64,000 nucleotides of DNA, taken from NCBI RefSeq assembly GCF_012489685.1, contig NC_080046.1, forward strand, positions 58,890,195 to 58,954,194, given 5' to 3'. Source of the DNA: Lotus japonicus (Eukaryota > Streptophyta > Magnoliopsida > Fabales > Fabaceae). The notes under the pieces were generated by a model. That model did no database searches, was not told the DNA's origin, and worked only from the letters and a program-made list of their open reading frames with translations. Shown one piece after another: positions 12,001-21,952 of the stretch (position 1 is the stretch's first letter; each line of letters starts with the position of its first letter). The position numbers and the translations under genes are program-made.

Positions 12001-14160
12001 CTAATCGAGATTTTCATCCGAAGCTTCGATTTCATAACATCTATGACCAACCAACGCACTCTTCTTGCCGTACAAGTTAAGGCAATTATTGTAACACTCC
12101 CTCGCCATCTTCTGGTCCACTTTCAGCTTTCCCACCTTTCCACTGCTTAGCGGATACTTGACCGCCAAGTGGGCTGTCGAAATTACAGCACAAAGGCGAT
12201 TCAACGTATTTCGCCCAATGATGACATTGTAGGATGCTACCACCTGGAGAACCAGATACCTTACCTTCAAAACCCTAGCACACTCGTCTTCCCCAAATAT
12301 TGTGTCTAGATCAATGTATCCCCGCACCATTACTTGCTCCCCCGCGAAACCTACCAAGGTTCCCGCGTATGGAGTTAGATCATTGTCAGTTAGTCCCAAC
12401 TTGTCAAATGCATCACCATAGATAATATCAGCCGAACTACCCTGATCCAGGAGTACCCTTCTAATGTTGAAACTGTTCATCCTTAACTGCACCACAATCG
12501 GGTCGTCCTTATGAGGCTTTATCCCCTCAAAGTCCGCCATCGAGATTGTTATGTCAGGGTGTACGAATCCAAAAGCGACCTCATGAACGGAATTTACGGC
12601 ACGAACATGGCGTTTACGCGCCGCGTGAGTGTCGCCACCGCCGCCAAATCCCCCGGCGATGGTGTTGATGGTCCCGACGGGCGGTCCTGAGTGTCGAGCG
12701 AACGTGTCATCAGCCCCTTTTGTGGCGATAGCCGCTGATTCTTGTTTTTTCTTGCCCTTAGTGTCCGCTCGCTCCTCTTCCCGCTTGTGCGCTTTGTTTT
12801 GATCGCCTCCATTGCGCCACTGGCCTTGACGATTTCCTTGATATCCCGCCCGAATCAACTTGTCAATCTCCCGCTGCAAAGTCCAACAGTCATCCGTATC
12901 ATGCCCGGCGGACTGGTGGAACTCGCACCACTTCTTGGGATTGGCGTCCCGTGGCTGATACTTTGGGGCCTCCGGCTCATCCACTAGATTTGCGTCGCTT
13001 GCCCCTCGGAGCGTATCCGATACATCTGTGTTCATCACCATATCAGTTTCCTCCCGCTGGCGATGAGACTTAGATTGCCAAGGCCGACGTTGTTCATAAT
13101 CATCGCGCCGTGGATACAACTGTTCCTTGGTCGGTTTGAATACCGACTTCCCCTTACCCGGCCTCTGCTGTTCGCCTTCCCCCTTATCTTCGCCGCTCCT
13201 ATCTTTTTTCACGCGCTTGGGCGACGTGTCGCCCTTTTCCAACTTCGCGCGCTTTCTTTTGAAAGCGTCGTCCTCCTCGTCGAGAATATAAGTGCTGGCA
13301 CGAGCACGCATCTCTCCCATCGAGCGCGCCGGCTTACGTGTCAATTTGCTGTTCAACCCTCCCGGCAGCAAACCGTTTTTAAATGCTAAAGCACAAGCTC
13401 GAGGCTCCTCGTCCTCTACCTTTACCGACGCCGCGCTATACCTCGCCATGTACTCTTTCAGTGACTCCCCTTCCTGCTGGCGAATATTGTATAGGTCATT
13501 GATTGTCACCGGCTGATTCTTATTTGCCGAGAATTGCACTAGAAACTTGGATGAGAAGTCTCTGAAATTTGAAATCGATCCACGCGGCAAAGTTGTGAAC
13601 CACGCCATCGCCGTCGATTTGAACGTCGATGGAAACATCCTGCACTTCACCGCATCTGACGCCGCAATTATCACCATCTTCGTATTAAAATACAGAAGAT
13701 GATCTTTCGGATCGGAATCTCCGCTGTAAGAATCCAGAACTAACGTTTTCATGTTATCCGGAATCACCACATTCTCAACATCTTCCGAGAACGGACGGAA
13801 CTCAGCCACGGAGTCTGCTTCTCTGCTTCCATCATCTCGCTGCTCGCGACGGTAGAAATCTAACTGAGCCTGTAGATGCTCATTCCGCTGCTGGATGTTG
13901 CCAATACTGCGCATCAAATGGCGCCATTGCTCCTGTGTCACCGCCGGCTGTTGCTCCGGAGCAGGTGAATTCTCTGGTGAACGCTCCAGAGATCCCACCT
14001 GTGAAGGCGATGGAGGAGGTGGTGGTGATGGAAGAGGAGAAGGCGACTGTACTCCTGTCGTTCGTACCGGAGAATCCAGGTCCACACGATGAGGCCGCCG
14101 AGGCGGCGAAATCCGCTGTCGCATTGGTGAATGATGCTGCCTCCTGCGTCGAGTCTCCAT
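12001..14160 (-). CDS. Gag-protease polyprotein of TR-GAG-like element
   Basis: An open frame of about 719 codons from an ATG at 14160 (the frame extends upstream without another ATG). Residues 1-110 are basic and proline-rich. A gag capsid region follows (about 140-300), with PKDHLLYFNTKM, MAWFTTLPRGSI and LKEYMARYS typical of Ty3/gypsy gag. Then comes a charged linker rich in Lys, Glu and Arg, and a zinc-knuckle-like segment with CEFHQSAGHDTDDCWTL. The C-terminal part is a retropepsin-like aspartic protease with VLLDQGSSADIIYGDAFDKL as the active-site loop and VIIGRNTLNRL. The protein would form the particle and process itself. No RT or integrase follows. There is no stop or frameshift, in agreement with a young element. 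Confidence 0.9.
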   Translation of the reverse strand: METRRRRQHHSPMRQRISPPRRPHRVDLDSPVRTTGVQSPSPLPSPPPPPSPSQVGSLERSPENSPAPEQQPAVTQEQWRHLMRSIGNIQQRNEHLQAQLDFYRREQRDDGSREADSVAEFRPFSEDVENVVIPDNMKTLVLDSYSGDSDPKDHLLYFNTKMVIIAASDAVKCRMFPSTFKSTAMAWFTTLPRGSISNFRDFSSKFLVQFSANKNQPVTINDLYNIRQQEGESLKEYMARYSAASVKVEDEEPRACALAFKNGLLPGGLNSKLTRKPARSMGEMRARASTYILDEEDDAFKRKRAKLEKGDTSPKRVKKDRSGEDKGEGEQQRPGKGKSVFKPTKEQLYPRRDDYEQRRPWQSKSHRQREETDMVMNTDVSDTLRGASDANLVDEPEAPKYQPRDANPKKWCEFHQSAGHDTDDCWTLQREIDKLIRAGYQGNRQGQWRNGGDQNKAHKREEERADTKGKKKQESAAIATKGADDTFARHSGPPVGTINTIAGGFGGGGDTHAARKRHVRAVNSVHEVAFGFVHPDITISMADFEGIKPHKDDPIVVQLRMNSFNIRRVLLDQGSSADIIYGDAFDKLGLTDNDLTPYAGTLVGFAGEQVMVRGYIDLDTIFGEDECARVLKVRYLVLQVVASYNVIIGRNTLNRLCAVISTAHLAVKYPLSSGKVGKLKVDQKMARECYNNCLNLYGKKSALVGHRCYEIEASDENLD

Positions 14161-14307
14161 CCAAACCAGAAACGATGCAAACTCGATCGGAGAACCAACA
14201 CTAGTCACAGAATCAAAATCAGAAAACCAGAGAATTGCCTAATCACAATCAGAGGTAACTTCATGCACAATCAATCCACGTGAATGGGAGTAGAAAGTTT
14301 TCGATTC

Positions 14308-14323
14308 CCCACAGACGGCGCCA
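14308..14323 (-). other. Primer-binding site
   Basis: In sense the sequence is TGGCGCCGTCTGTGGG, two bases from the 5' LTR end. It begins with the TGGCGCC expected of tRNA 3'-end complementarity and is common in plant Ty3/gypsy elements. It fixes the element's orientation as minus. Confidence 0.85.
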
Positions 14324-14325
14324 AA

Positions 14326-14604
14326 TGTTCTGGGAATGAACATTGAGAGAAGGTATAGTACCAAAGGGTAGAGAGATTGTGCTAGGGAGAGAGAGTAAGA
14401 GAGAGAATGCTGAATTTCATGTGTTATTTTATCAAATGAGCCCAAAGTCCCCTACACTTGATAACTACCTCCTATTTATAGAGCTTGGGTACTACCTATT
14501 GGGCCAATTGGGCCTCCAAGGTCAAGGCCCATCTGAAGGCCAGGGCCCCGCCTCAGGGCGGGATACATGCTGGGCGTTGCCCCCCTAGGGGCTCGCCCAG
14601 TCCA
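14326..14604 (-). repeat. 5' LTR of the TR-GAG-like element
   Basis: Same 279 bp as the left LTR, flanked on the outside by the target duplication ttgcc and on the inside by the primer-binding site. Contains the probable element promoter. Confidence 0.92.
14473..14480 (-). promoter_or_regulatory. Probable TATA box of the 5' LTR
   Basis: TATAAATA on the minus strand in the middle of the 5' LTR, the expected place for a retrotransposon promoter upstream of gag. The start site is not determined. Confidence 0.5.
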
Positions 14605-15249
14605 TTGCCCTCACCACAACAGAAGCGATTTCTGCGGAAATCGCAAGGATGTCAGCGCATGAAACAGTGGCCGGACATGCTGCTTCCACCGCTTTTTTTA
14701 TTTCATTGACATCTTTGAATCCCTTCAATATGTATATGTTTGGCTCTGCATCTCGCTCGCTATCTATCTTGGCCGTGTTGGCCAACAATACTGATGCATC
14801 GCAGCCCTGTCAGTCACAAACATAAAACATATTAATTGTTTAATATGAACAACAAAAATATATAATCAATCTCTTGTTTGAAAAAATTACCTGAATAAAG
14901 CAATCACTGAAGTGAAGCTTCATGAGTCTAGCACTGATGCGTGGATCAGTCTGAATGCTGGTGAGGATCACGCGATATACAATATCGCGCAACTGGGGCA
15001 TGTTTCACTATAAAAATCTGGCCTCAGAGTGTCAACAGCAGCAGTCCCATTTGGGACTGAGACGACTGTGGCATGCAGTGAAGACCATAGTAGCAGCAAC
15101 ATCACCAGACGAAAGATAGTAGATGTCGGCATGTCGCACAATGAAGAGGGTGTGTTTCTTCGCTGTGGGTGACTCGGCGAGTGAAGAGGGGGAGCGGTCG
15201 GCGCAGCGATGCTTGAAGAGGGAGCGAGTGACACTGTGACTGCACATTA

Positions 15250-15765
15250 AAAATAATCATGTATCAGAAGAGTCGCCACTAATGTTTTTAGGGAGAACAT
15301 CAGAGAACCCAAAATAAAAGAAACAAAACCTAGATTCGGGATTCGGTTACGTATAGGGCGTTAGCGCCCTACAACGTCCGTTAAGAAACGGTTACGTATG
15401 GTCAATTATGCAAGGTTTCCTAGCTTTCTAAATCATTTATTTTGCCCTTAAGAAAATGTCTTGTATTAAAAAAAAATATATTTACAAGTTGCTAGTGTAA
15501 TGAGAAAATTATTCTACAAAGAAGAACAAAATTTAGATTCATTGTTTGGAGTGCCTGGCGGGAGTGACCTCGAACCTACGTATTCTCTATCAACAGAGAA
15601 AATCAAGGCTACATAGTTCTTGGTAAAAAAACATGAGTTAATTGTAATATTTTTTAGTTTTCAAAAGATTAATTCTTTTTTGAAAAAAGATTTGTGGCCC
15701 AAGGTTAACTCACCCACGATTTATGGCCGGGACGCTTTAGCCCAAGGTTTCATTTATGTACTTTG
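15250..15765. other. Unclassified sequence upstream of the peroxidase
   Basis: Contains a GC-rich stretch near 15355-15390 (gggcgttagcgccctacaac) that looks like retroelement text, and a B-box-like ggttcgaggtc on the minus strand near 15568-15580 that might be a degraded SINE. It also holds cacccacgatttatggccgg (15711-15731), shared with the LINE at 42240. None of these has supportable ends. Confidence 0.4.
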
Positions 15766-15969
15766 AAGAAGGAAGAAATCACCTTAACGGGTGGACTGGA
15801 TTAGCTTGAGGGATTTATCAAGTGAACCAGGATAAAAATCCTTGTGTGCTTTTCTATCTCTTATCTTTAGCACTTAGTTCTCGAAAGATTTGTTAAAATC
15901 TTTAAGGTGGAAGTTTTATCTTGAAAACGTTATTCAAACCCCCCCTTTCTACCGTTTTTCATACCTTCA
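15766..15969 (+). repeat. Inverted fragment of a Sirevirus LTR end
   Basis: About 200 bp of the LTR end that also lies at 22875-23075 and 45518-45720, here in the opposite orientation. Those copies read tgaaggtatgaaaaac on the plus strand; this one reads it on the minus strand. It diverges from the LTR at about 15766. No primer-binding site follows its CA end (15968-15969). Confidence 0.8.
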
Positions 15970-18278
15970 ATCAAGATAGGAACTTGAGCAATCATCCAAT
16001 CACACAGATGATCCCATTCTTCAGCAACAGAGTCAGGGTTCTCATGAAGGTCAGTGTGACCTTGCACATTGCGAACCATTAATGATGCTTCATAATTAAA
16101 CACACTGATGCACTTAAGAAGGGAGCTGGGTTTGAGATATGTATAGGGAACAATGGAGAGATTGGTTTCAGGAGAAGTGGGATGATTACTGCTATTTGCT
16201 TCAGAAGCACCTTGAGGAGAACCAACATCTAGAGTTTGGACGTTTGATGTGTTGATCTCAGGGTTAGGCTGAGAGGTCTCAACCTCAGGGTTTGGAGATC
16301 TAACCGAGGAATGGTTAGAGACCGAGTTCTCTGGTTGAACATGTTCTGGTTGTGAGGGAAGTGCTGGTTGTACAGGAAGAAATGGAGGAGATGCTGCATT
16401 CAAGGGGACTATTGGAATAGGATGATCTGGATCAACTAGACATTCTGGTCTAGGTCCAGGATATTTCCTTGGGCTAGGAATGGTTTGATAGTACTCAGGA
16501 ATAGCAGACTCTTTCTGTTTCGCAATTTGATCAAATTGGCGAATGGATTCAGAGTTATTTGAGGGTGAAGAGTCGGCAATATTTGTGGGAAAGGATACAG
16601 AGGGACAGGGAGTTGTGGTGTCTGTATCATTTGTTCTGCGAACTGGATGATCAGATGCTCTGAGGACAGAGTGATCAGAGGTTCTGGGTTCATGGTGAGA
16701 TTGGTCAGAAATAATGGGTTCAGAGGCTTGAGGGTTATATTGAATGGTTATAGGTGAGGTAGGTTCAGAGGGTTTGAGAGTCTGAAGCATATTCCAAAGA
16801 GGTGCTTCTTCATCAGAGAGTTGGAAGAATGAAGATCTAGGTGAGGTAGTTGGAGAGGTGTGTTGGTCAGCTGGTTGAGACTCTTGAATGGGAGAGAGTG
16901 GGGTAGCAGTGCGATTTAGGAGGGCAGAAATGGGTAGTGCATCAAATGAGCTTAAATCATCATCAATAAATGAAACAGCAGACTTACTTGATGATTTCAC
17001 TGCAGATCTAGTAACCCTGGCAGGAGCCTCAATTCTGGTTACCTCAACAGCTGGTTCCACACGAGTTGGCTTCTCCACAATTCTCACTTGCTTTTTCAAC
17101 TTCTTTGGTGGAGGAGCATCATTATCATCACCATCAGATGGAGCATTTGGCTGAGAGGGTTCCTCATGTTTCCTCTTAGGCTTTTCATTCTTCTTCCTCT
17201 GATCAACACCATCAGAGGGATCAGTCTCTTCAGAGGATTCTTCTATAATTATTCTTCTCTTCTTCTTCTTCTTGGGAGGAGAATCAAATTCTGGAGCTGG
17301 AGGCAGGGTTCTGAAGAACTCATCCACATCTATTTCAAAACCTTGTTCCCTCAAATCAGCTAGATAGTGCAAGATGGCAACTGGATCATCAGCTTGGGAC
17401 CATAGAGGGTAATCGGTCAGAGGGACTCTTCTCTGTCGGATTTCATCAGAGGTATCTTCATGAGCAGGTGCCACCTTTGTCTTAATCAATCCCATCTTTT
17501 TCATGGATGTGGAAGTGAATACATCACCAACAACGGTCGTCAGATCCTCTGTACAGCCTGCTTTAGTCAGATCTTCTATCAATTTGCTTTCCAGAAAGAG
17601 GTCTGAGAGCAATCTTCCAAAAGGAATGTATCTGATTGCAGACTTTGGAGAAGCAGTTGTTCTGGACTTCTTGATGCACTCTTTGAGATAAGAGAATATG
17701 AAGAAAGGAAGGCAGATCTTCTTGCGGTCCTGAATGAAGAAAAGCATCACTTTCTGACCGAAATTGATGTAATCTGAAGAGCTTCCCTTTGGCCTTTGAT
17801 TGATGCAGTGTAGGAGAATCTTGTGCCAAATCCTCAGCTTAGGATGAAATTCTACCACTTTGCAATCACTTTTTCCTGGCTTCCAGTTTGTGTAGAGAGC
17901 TTGGTTAACAGCTTCTTTGGTCTTGGGTTTCACCTTTGATTCCGATAGTTGGAATCTGTAGCCTGTGCCGGTATTTTCACCCAGAAGATCAACAATTGAT
18001 TTCTCCGTGATGATAATTCTTCTTCCAACAATGTAGGAGACTACTTGATTGTCATCACAGTCGGCATGTTTCCAAAATTCTTTTACTAATTTGACGTAGA
18101 CTGGACCACGAAGCCTGTTGAAGTATTCTTCCCAGCCTTGAGCTCTTACTTCAGGACGAAGATTAAACCCGTTGGCAGCGATGTTGTCAAGATCAAATCT
18201 CCATTCAGCAAGAACCTGGAGTTCATCAGGAGAGTAGACACACGTAACAGCACAACCCCTTTGTGCAAGAGGAATCAT
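15930..18278 (-). CDS. Env-like / plant transposon-domain ORF of Sirevirus
   Basis: A 782-codon open frame downstream of pol and in the same direction, the position where Sirevirus-lineage copia elements carry an envelope-like ORF. The first 260 residues are globular (WEEYFNRLRGPVYVKLVKEF, YIVGRRIIITEKSIVDLLGE, FGQKVMLFFIQDRKKICLPF), resembling the legume putative plant transposon protein domain. The rest is low-complexity: a Lys/Arg-rich nuclear-signal-like run near 340, acidic and Ser-rich parts, then many Pro/Ser/Thr repeats. No clear transmembrane helix is visible, so membrane-fusion activity is not supported. The last 13 or so codons are read from an inverted LTR fragment, so the natural C-terminus is lost. 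An upstream ATG at 18407 opens the same region but meets stops at 18312-18314 and just after. Confidence 0.65.
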   Translation of the reverse strand: MIPLAQRGCAVTCVYSPDELQVLAEWRFDLDNIAANGFNLRPEVRAQGWEEYFNRLRGPVYVKLVKEFWKHADCDDNQVVSYIVGRRIIITEKSIVDLLGENTGTGYRFQLSESKVKPKTKEAVNQALYTNWKPGKSDCKVVEFHPKLRIWHKILLHCINQRPKGSSSDYINFGQKVMLFFIQDRKKICLPFFIFSYLKECIKKSRTTASPKSAIRYIPFGRLLSDLFLESKLIEDLTKAGCTEDLTTVVGDVFTSTSMKKMGLIKTKVAPAHEDTSDEIRQRRVPLTDYPLWSQADDPVAILHYLADLREQGFEIDVDEFFRTLPPAPEFDSPPKKKKKRRIIIEESSEETDPSDGVDQRKKNEKPKRKHEEPSQPNAPSDGDDNDAPPPKKLKKQVRIVEKPTRVEPAVEVTRIEAPARVTRSAVKSSSKSAVSFIDDDLSSFDALPISALLNRTATPLSPIQESQPADQHTSPTTSPRSSFFQLSDEEAPLWNMLQTLKPSEPTSPITIQYNPQASEPIISDQSHHEPRTSDHSVLRASDHPVRRTNDTDTTTPCPSVSFPTNIADSSPSNNSESIRQFDQIAKQKESAIPEYYQTIPSPRKYPGPRPECLVDPDHPIPIVPLNAASPPFLPVQPALPSQPEHVQPENSVSNHSSVRSPNPEVETSQPNPEINTSNVQTLDVGSPQGASEANSSNHPTSPETNLSIVPYTYLKPSSLLKCISVFNYEASLMVRNVQGHTDLHENPDSVAEEWDHLCDWMIAQVPILIEGMKNGRKGGFE

Positions 18279-18850
18279 CTGGCATGTAGCTTAAGCTTCT
18301 GGTTGATTTCGCTAAGTTGCGGAGCTCGATTGACCGGTGGCCTGACCCACCACCATGACAGGAAATCTCCTTCCGTCAACAGTTTCACCTCTGTTAGATT
18401 TCACCATCTCTGAAGCGGTTGAAGGTTTGGGTAGAAAGAGAGAGGATGAATGAAGAGAGAGAGAGAGATCGTGGGGATAAGGGTTTTGCAAACCGAAGAG
18501 AGAGAGAGAGAGAGAGTAAAACAATATGTGATGGAGAACGTGGGTGCTTAGTGGTTTTTGAAAATAACCGTTGTTGATTAAAAAGCAAAGTAAAATCAAC
18601 GGTTAAAAATTAAAGACATCATAACAAATGGTTAATACACATATTACACGATGGAGAGAAGCACATCAACACTCATTACGACAGATTGTCAGCACGGGCA
18701 CAAGGAACGATGTATCATAGCTACTGACACACGTTTACTGTCTCAGCTTCAGAGTAAGCACCAATGGGTACTTAACCTCTGATGGAGTTTCCTTCTGAAC
18801 TAGACATCTTCTGATAAAGAAGTATCACAGTCAGAGGTTATGATCCATCT

Positions 18851-21800
18851 TCATGCTGGACAAAAGTCCATATTCAGATTTTTCAGAATGAAATTAAATC
18901 TATCCTCTGCTAAGGGCTTTGTAAAGATATCTTCCCATTGATGGTCAGTATCAACAAACTTCAGAAGAAGTACGCCCTTCTGAACATAATCTCTAATAAA
19001 ATGATACTTTACCACAATGTGTTTTGCCCTTGAGTGTAAGATAGGATTCTTACTCAGTGAGATTGCAGCAGTATTATCACAATAAATTGGGATGTTGCTC
19101 TCAAGGATTTGATAATCCTCTAGCTGATGTTTCATCCAGAGAATCTGAGTGCTGCATATTGCTGCTGAGATATATTCTGCCTCTGCAGTGGATAGTGCAA
19201 TGGTTAATTGCCTCTTGCTTGCCCATGAGACTAAGTTGCTTCCCAGAAATTGAGAATTTCCAGAAGTGCTTTTTCTCTCTGTTCTATCTCCTGCATAATC
19301 AGCATCACAGTAACCTGAAAGCTTATACTCTGATGTTTTCTTATACATCAAGCCAAGGTTAGTGGTACCTTTCAGATATCTCAGGATCCTCTTAACAGCA
19401 GTTAAGTGGGTTTCCCTAGGATCTGATTGGAAATGAGCACATAGATGAACACTAAACAGAATATCTGGCCTAGATGCAGTTAAGTATAGAAGTGATCCTA
19501 TCATACCACGATAGAGCTTCTAACAAACTTTACCACTTGCATCTTCTTTCTCCAGGATGCATGCAGGATGCATTGGAGTCTTAGCAATTGTAGATTCTTT
19601 CATGTTGAACTTCTTCAGAAGTTCTTTAGTGTACTTGCTCTGATGGATGTACGTTCCTTCTGGTGTTTGATCAACTTGTATACCCAGAAAGTACTTGAGT
19701 TCTCCCATCATGCTCATTTCAAATTCAGCCTGCATCATCTCAGAAAACTCTTTACATAGAGATGGATTAGCAGATCCAAATATAATATCATCAACATAAA
19801 TTTGCACAATTAAGATATCATCTTTGTAAGTTTTGCAAAAGAGAGTTGTATCTACTTTACCCCTTACAAACTCATTTTCCAGAAGGAATGAGCTCAGTCT
19901 CTCATACCATGCTCTGGGAGCTTGCTTCAGACCATAGAGAGATTTCTTCAATTTGAAAACATGGTCAGGGTTCTTCTCATCTTCAAAACCTGGAGGTTGA
20001 TGAACATAGACTTCCTCTGAGATGTAACCATTTAGGAAGGCACTCTTAACATCCATCTGATGAAGAATTATGTTGTGATTCGCTGAGAATGAGATCAGTA
20101 GTCTGATAGCTTCCAGTCTTACTACCGGAGCAAACGTTTCAGTATAGTCTATTCCCTCTTGCTGACTGTAGCCTTGAGCAACTAGCCTTGCCTTGTTTCT
20201 GACTACATCTCCTTTCTCATTCAGCTTGTTTCTGAAAACCCATTTAGTTCCGATCACATGAACGCTTTGAGGTTTCTTCACTAGGCTCCAAACATCATTC
20301 TTGGAAAATTGATTCAGTTCTTCTTCCATAGCCAGAATCCAGTCCTTGTCTTGAAGAGCTTCATCAATTGACTTAGGTTCAATTAAGGACACCAGTCCTT
20401 TCAGACTGAGCAAGGTCTCTTCAGAGGGTCTGAAGGCTGATCTGGTTCTGACTGGTTCATCTTTGTTACCCAGAATCAATTCCTTAGGATGAGACGCAAT
20501 GATTCTGCTCTTCTTCTGAGGTTGTGAATCAGAGGGACCAGCTTCTTCTGGTTCATCTTCCTCTGACTCAGCTTCCTCTGAAGCTTTGCCTTTGTCAGGA
20601 ACATTTATACTTAAATCTGCAAACTTTTCAACTAGCTTTGACTAATCAGAGTCAAGCTTATCATCAAATATAGCATGAATAGATTCTTCAATAGTTTTAA
20701 CATCAGTATTATAAAATCTGAAACCTTTAGATCGATCAGAGTAACCAAGTAATAGACATTTAAAAGACTTAGCATCAAACTTATGCAATCTATCCTTAGT
20801 GTTTAAAACATAGCAAACACAACCAAAATGATGAAAATAAGAAATGTTGGGTGTTATTTTCTTCCACAATTCATAATGAGTCTTATTCAGAATTGGTCTC
20901 ACAGAGATTCTGTTCTGAATGTAACATGCTGTGTTTACTGCCTCTGCCCAAAAGTGCTTTGCCATGTCAGTTTCTTGGAGCATGGTTCTAGCCATCTCCT
21001 GAAGAGTTCTGTTCTTCCTCTCAACAACACCATTTTGTTGTGGAGTTCTAGGACAAGAGAAATCATGTGCAATTCCATAGGAATCAAACAGACTCTCAAA
21101 CTTATCATTCTCAAACTCTCCACCATGGTCACTTCTGACACGCACAATCCTACAAGCCTTCTCGTTTTGCACTTGGGCTATGAAGGTAGAGAACACAAAA
21201 TAAGACTCATCCTTGCGGGATAGAAATTTTACCCATGTCCAGCGGCTATAGTCGTCAACAATGACCATCCCATATCTTTTGCCACCTATAGACTCAGTTT
21301 TCACTGGTCCAAACAGGTCGATATGCAGAAGTTCCAACGGCATTGAGGTAGAGACAACATTCTTTGCCTTGAAAGGGACTTTTGTGAATTTTCCTTTCTG
21401 ACATGCTTCACAGAGAGCATCTGAAGAGAACTTCAGAGCGGGTAAGCCCCTGACAAGATTGAGCTTACTCAGTTGAGAAATCTTTCTCATGCTGGCATGC
21501 CCTAACCGTCTATGCCATACCCATTGCTCCTCATTAACAGAAAGAAGGCACTTCACATTCTGAGATTCCAACTCTGATAATCTGATCTTATAAATGTTGT
21601 TCTTCCTCTTGCTGTTAAACAGAACAGAGCCATCGATCTGACTTACAGCCCTGCAAGACTTTTGATTGAAAATAACATCATAACCCTTGTCAGCTAATTG
21701 ACTTATAGACAATAAGTTGTGAGTTAAGCCGTCTACCAATAAAACATTATCAATGCATGGACTAATATCAACACAAATAGTACCAGTACCAACAATTTTA

Positions 21801-21952
21801 CCATTCTCATTGCCACCAAAGCCAACTTCGCCTCCAGGCTTAAGTTTTAGCTCTTGGAACATACGCCTTTCTCCCATCATGTGACGCGAGCATCCACTGT
21901 CCAGATACCATGATTGGTGTTTCAGTGGAGCTATCAAGGATATCTGCAACAT
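18851..21952 (-). pseudogene. Copia pol: integrase, reverse transcriptase, RNase H
   Basis: All parts lie in one reading frame. 21952-20642 has the GAG-pre-integrase HHCC-like segment (VWHRRLGHASMRKISQLSKL and CEACQKGKF) and the integrase core (LLHIDLFGPV, VRSDHGGEFEN, TPQQNGVVERKNRTLQE). 20479-19520 is the RT with KWVFRNKLNEKG, QMDVKSAFLNGYISEEVY, the catalytic YVDDIIFGS and LKYFLGIQV. 19504-18851 is RNase H with DYAGDRTERKSTSG, STAEAEYI and IYCDNTAAISL. Only two in-frame stops, both TAG, interrupt it: one after DDKLDSD (about 20642) and one after SGKVC (about 19520). Plant families normally have Gln at the second site. The gag-proximal side is frameshifted. Enzymatic motifs remain, so the copy is not ancient. 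Confidence 0.9.

Larger units (their letters stand above)
9626..14604 (-). mobile_element. Complete TR-GAG-like LTR retrotransposon
   Basis: A 4979-bp element inserted in peroxidase intron 2, with 279-bp LTRs at both ends that read identically, TG...CA termini in sense, and a 5-bp target duplication ttgcc (9621-9625 and 14605-14609). Element sense is minus: primer-binding site next to the right LTR, then one gag-protease ORF, then about 2.1 kb of noncoding DNA with tandem repeats. No reverse transcriptase, RNase H or integrase is present, so it must be mobilised in trans. This layout matches the TR-GAG class of short non-autonomous plant LTR elements. The noncoding part repeats a module containing agtccacaagacaccgagct near 9908, 10080, 10365 and 10900. 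Local GC content is clearly higher than in flanking DNA. Identical LTRs suggest a very recent insertion. Confidence 0.92.
7836..15132 (-). pseudogene. Class III peroxidase split by a retrotransposon
   Basis: Secretory haem peroxidase (EC 1.11.1.7 family) on the minus strand with the classic four exons: 14891-15132, 14615-14806 (192 nt), 9344-9509 (166 nt) and 7836-8320; the inner sizes are the usual ones. Exon 1 has a signal peptide starting MPTSTIFRLVMLLLLW and FYSETCP. Exon 2 has GCDASVLL and TVSCADILAIS. Exon 3 has [15 protein letters not shown]. Exon 4 has the proximal haem-ligand motif GAHTFGRAQC and a C-terminus through RHCNLVN with about 15 extra residues. Exon 1 is 242 nt, one short of 81 codons, and shifts frame just after ETCP. 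The distal site reads KLHFSDCF where the family has RLHFHDCF, so both catalytic distal Arg and His are replaced. Intron 2 (9510-14614) contains a whole LTR element; without it the intron would be about 121 nt. Probably inactive as a peroxidase. Confidence 0.9.

Noticed and set aside
12594..14204. Several overlapping frames on both strands opposite the gag-protease ORF
   Set aside because: Shadows of one long real frame.
15711..15731. 21-bp match to the LINE at 42240
   Set aside because: Too short and without flanking LINE sequence to call an element; kept only as a note.
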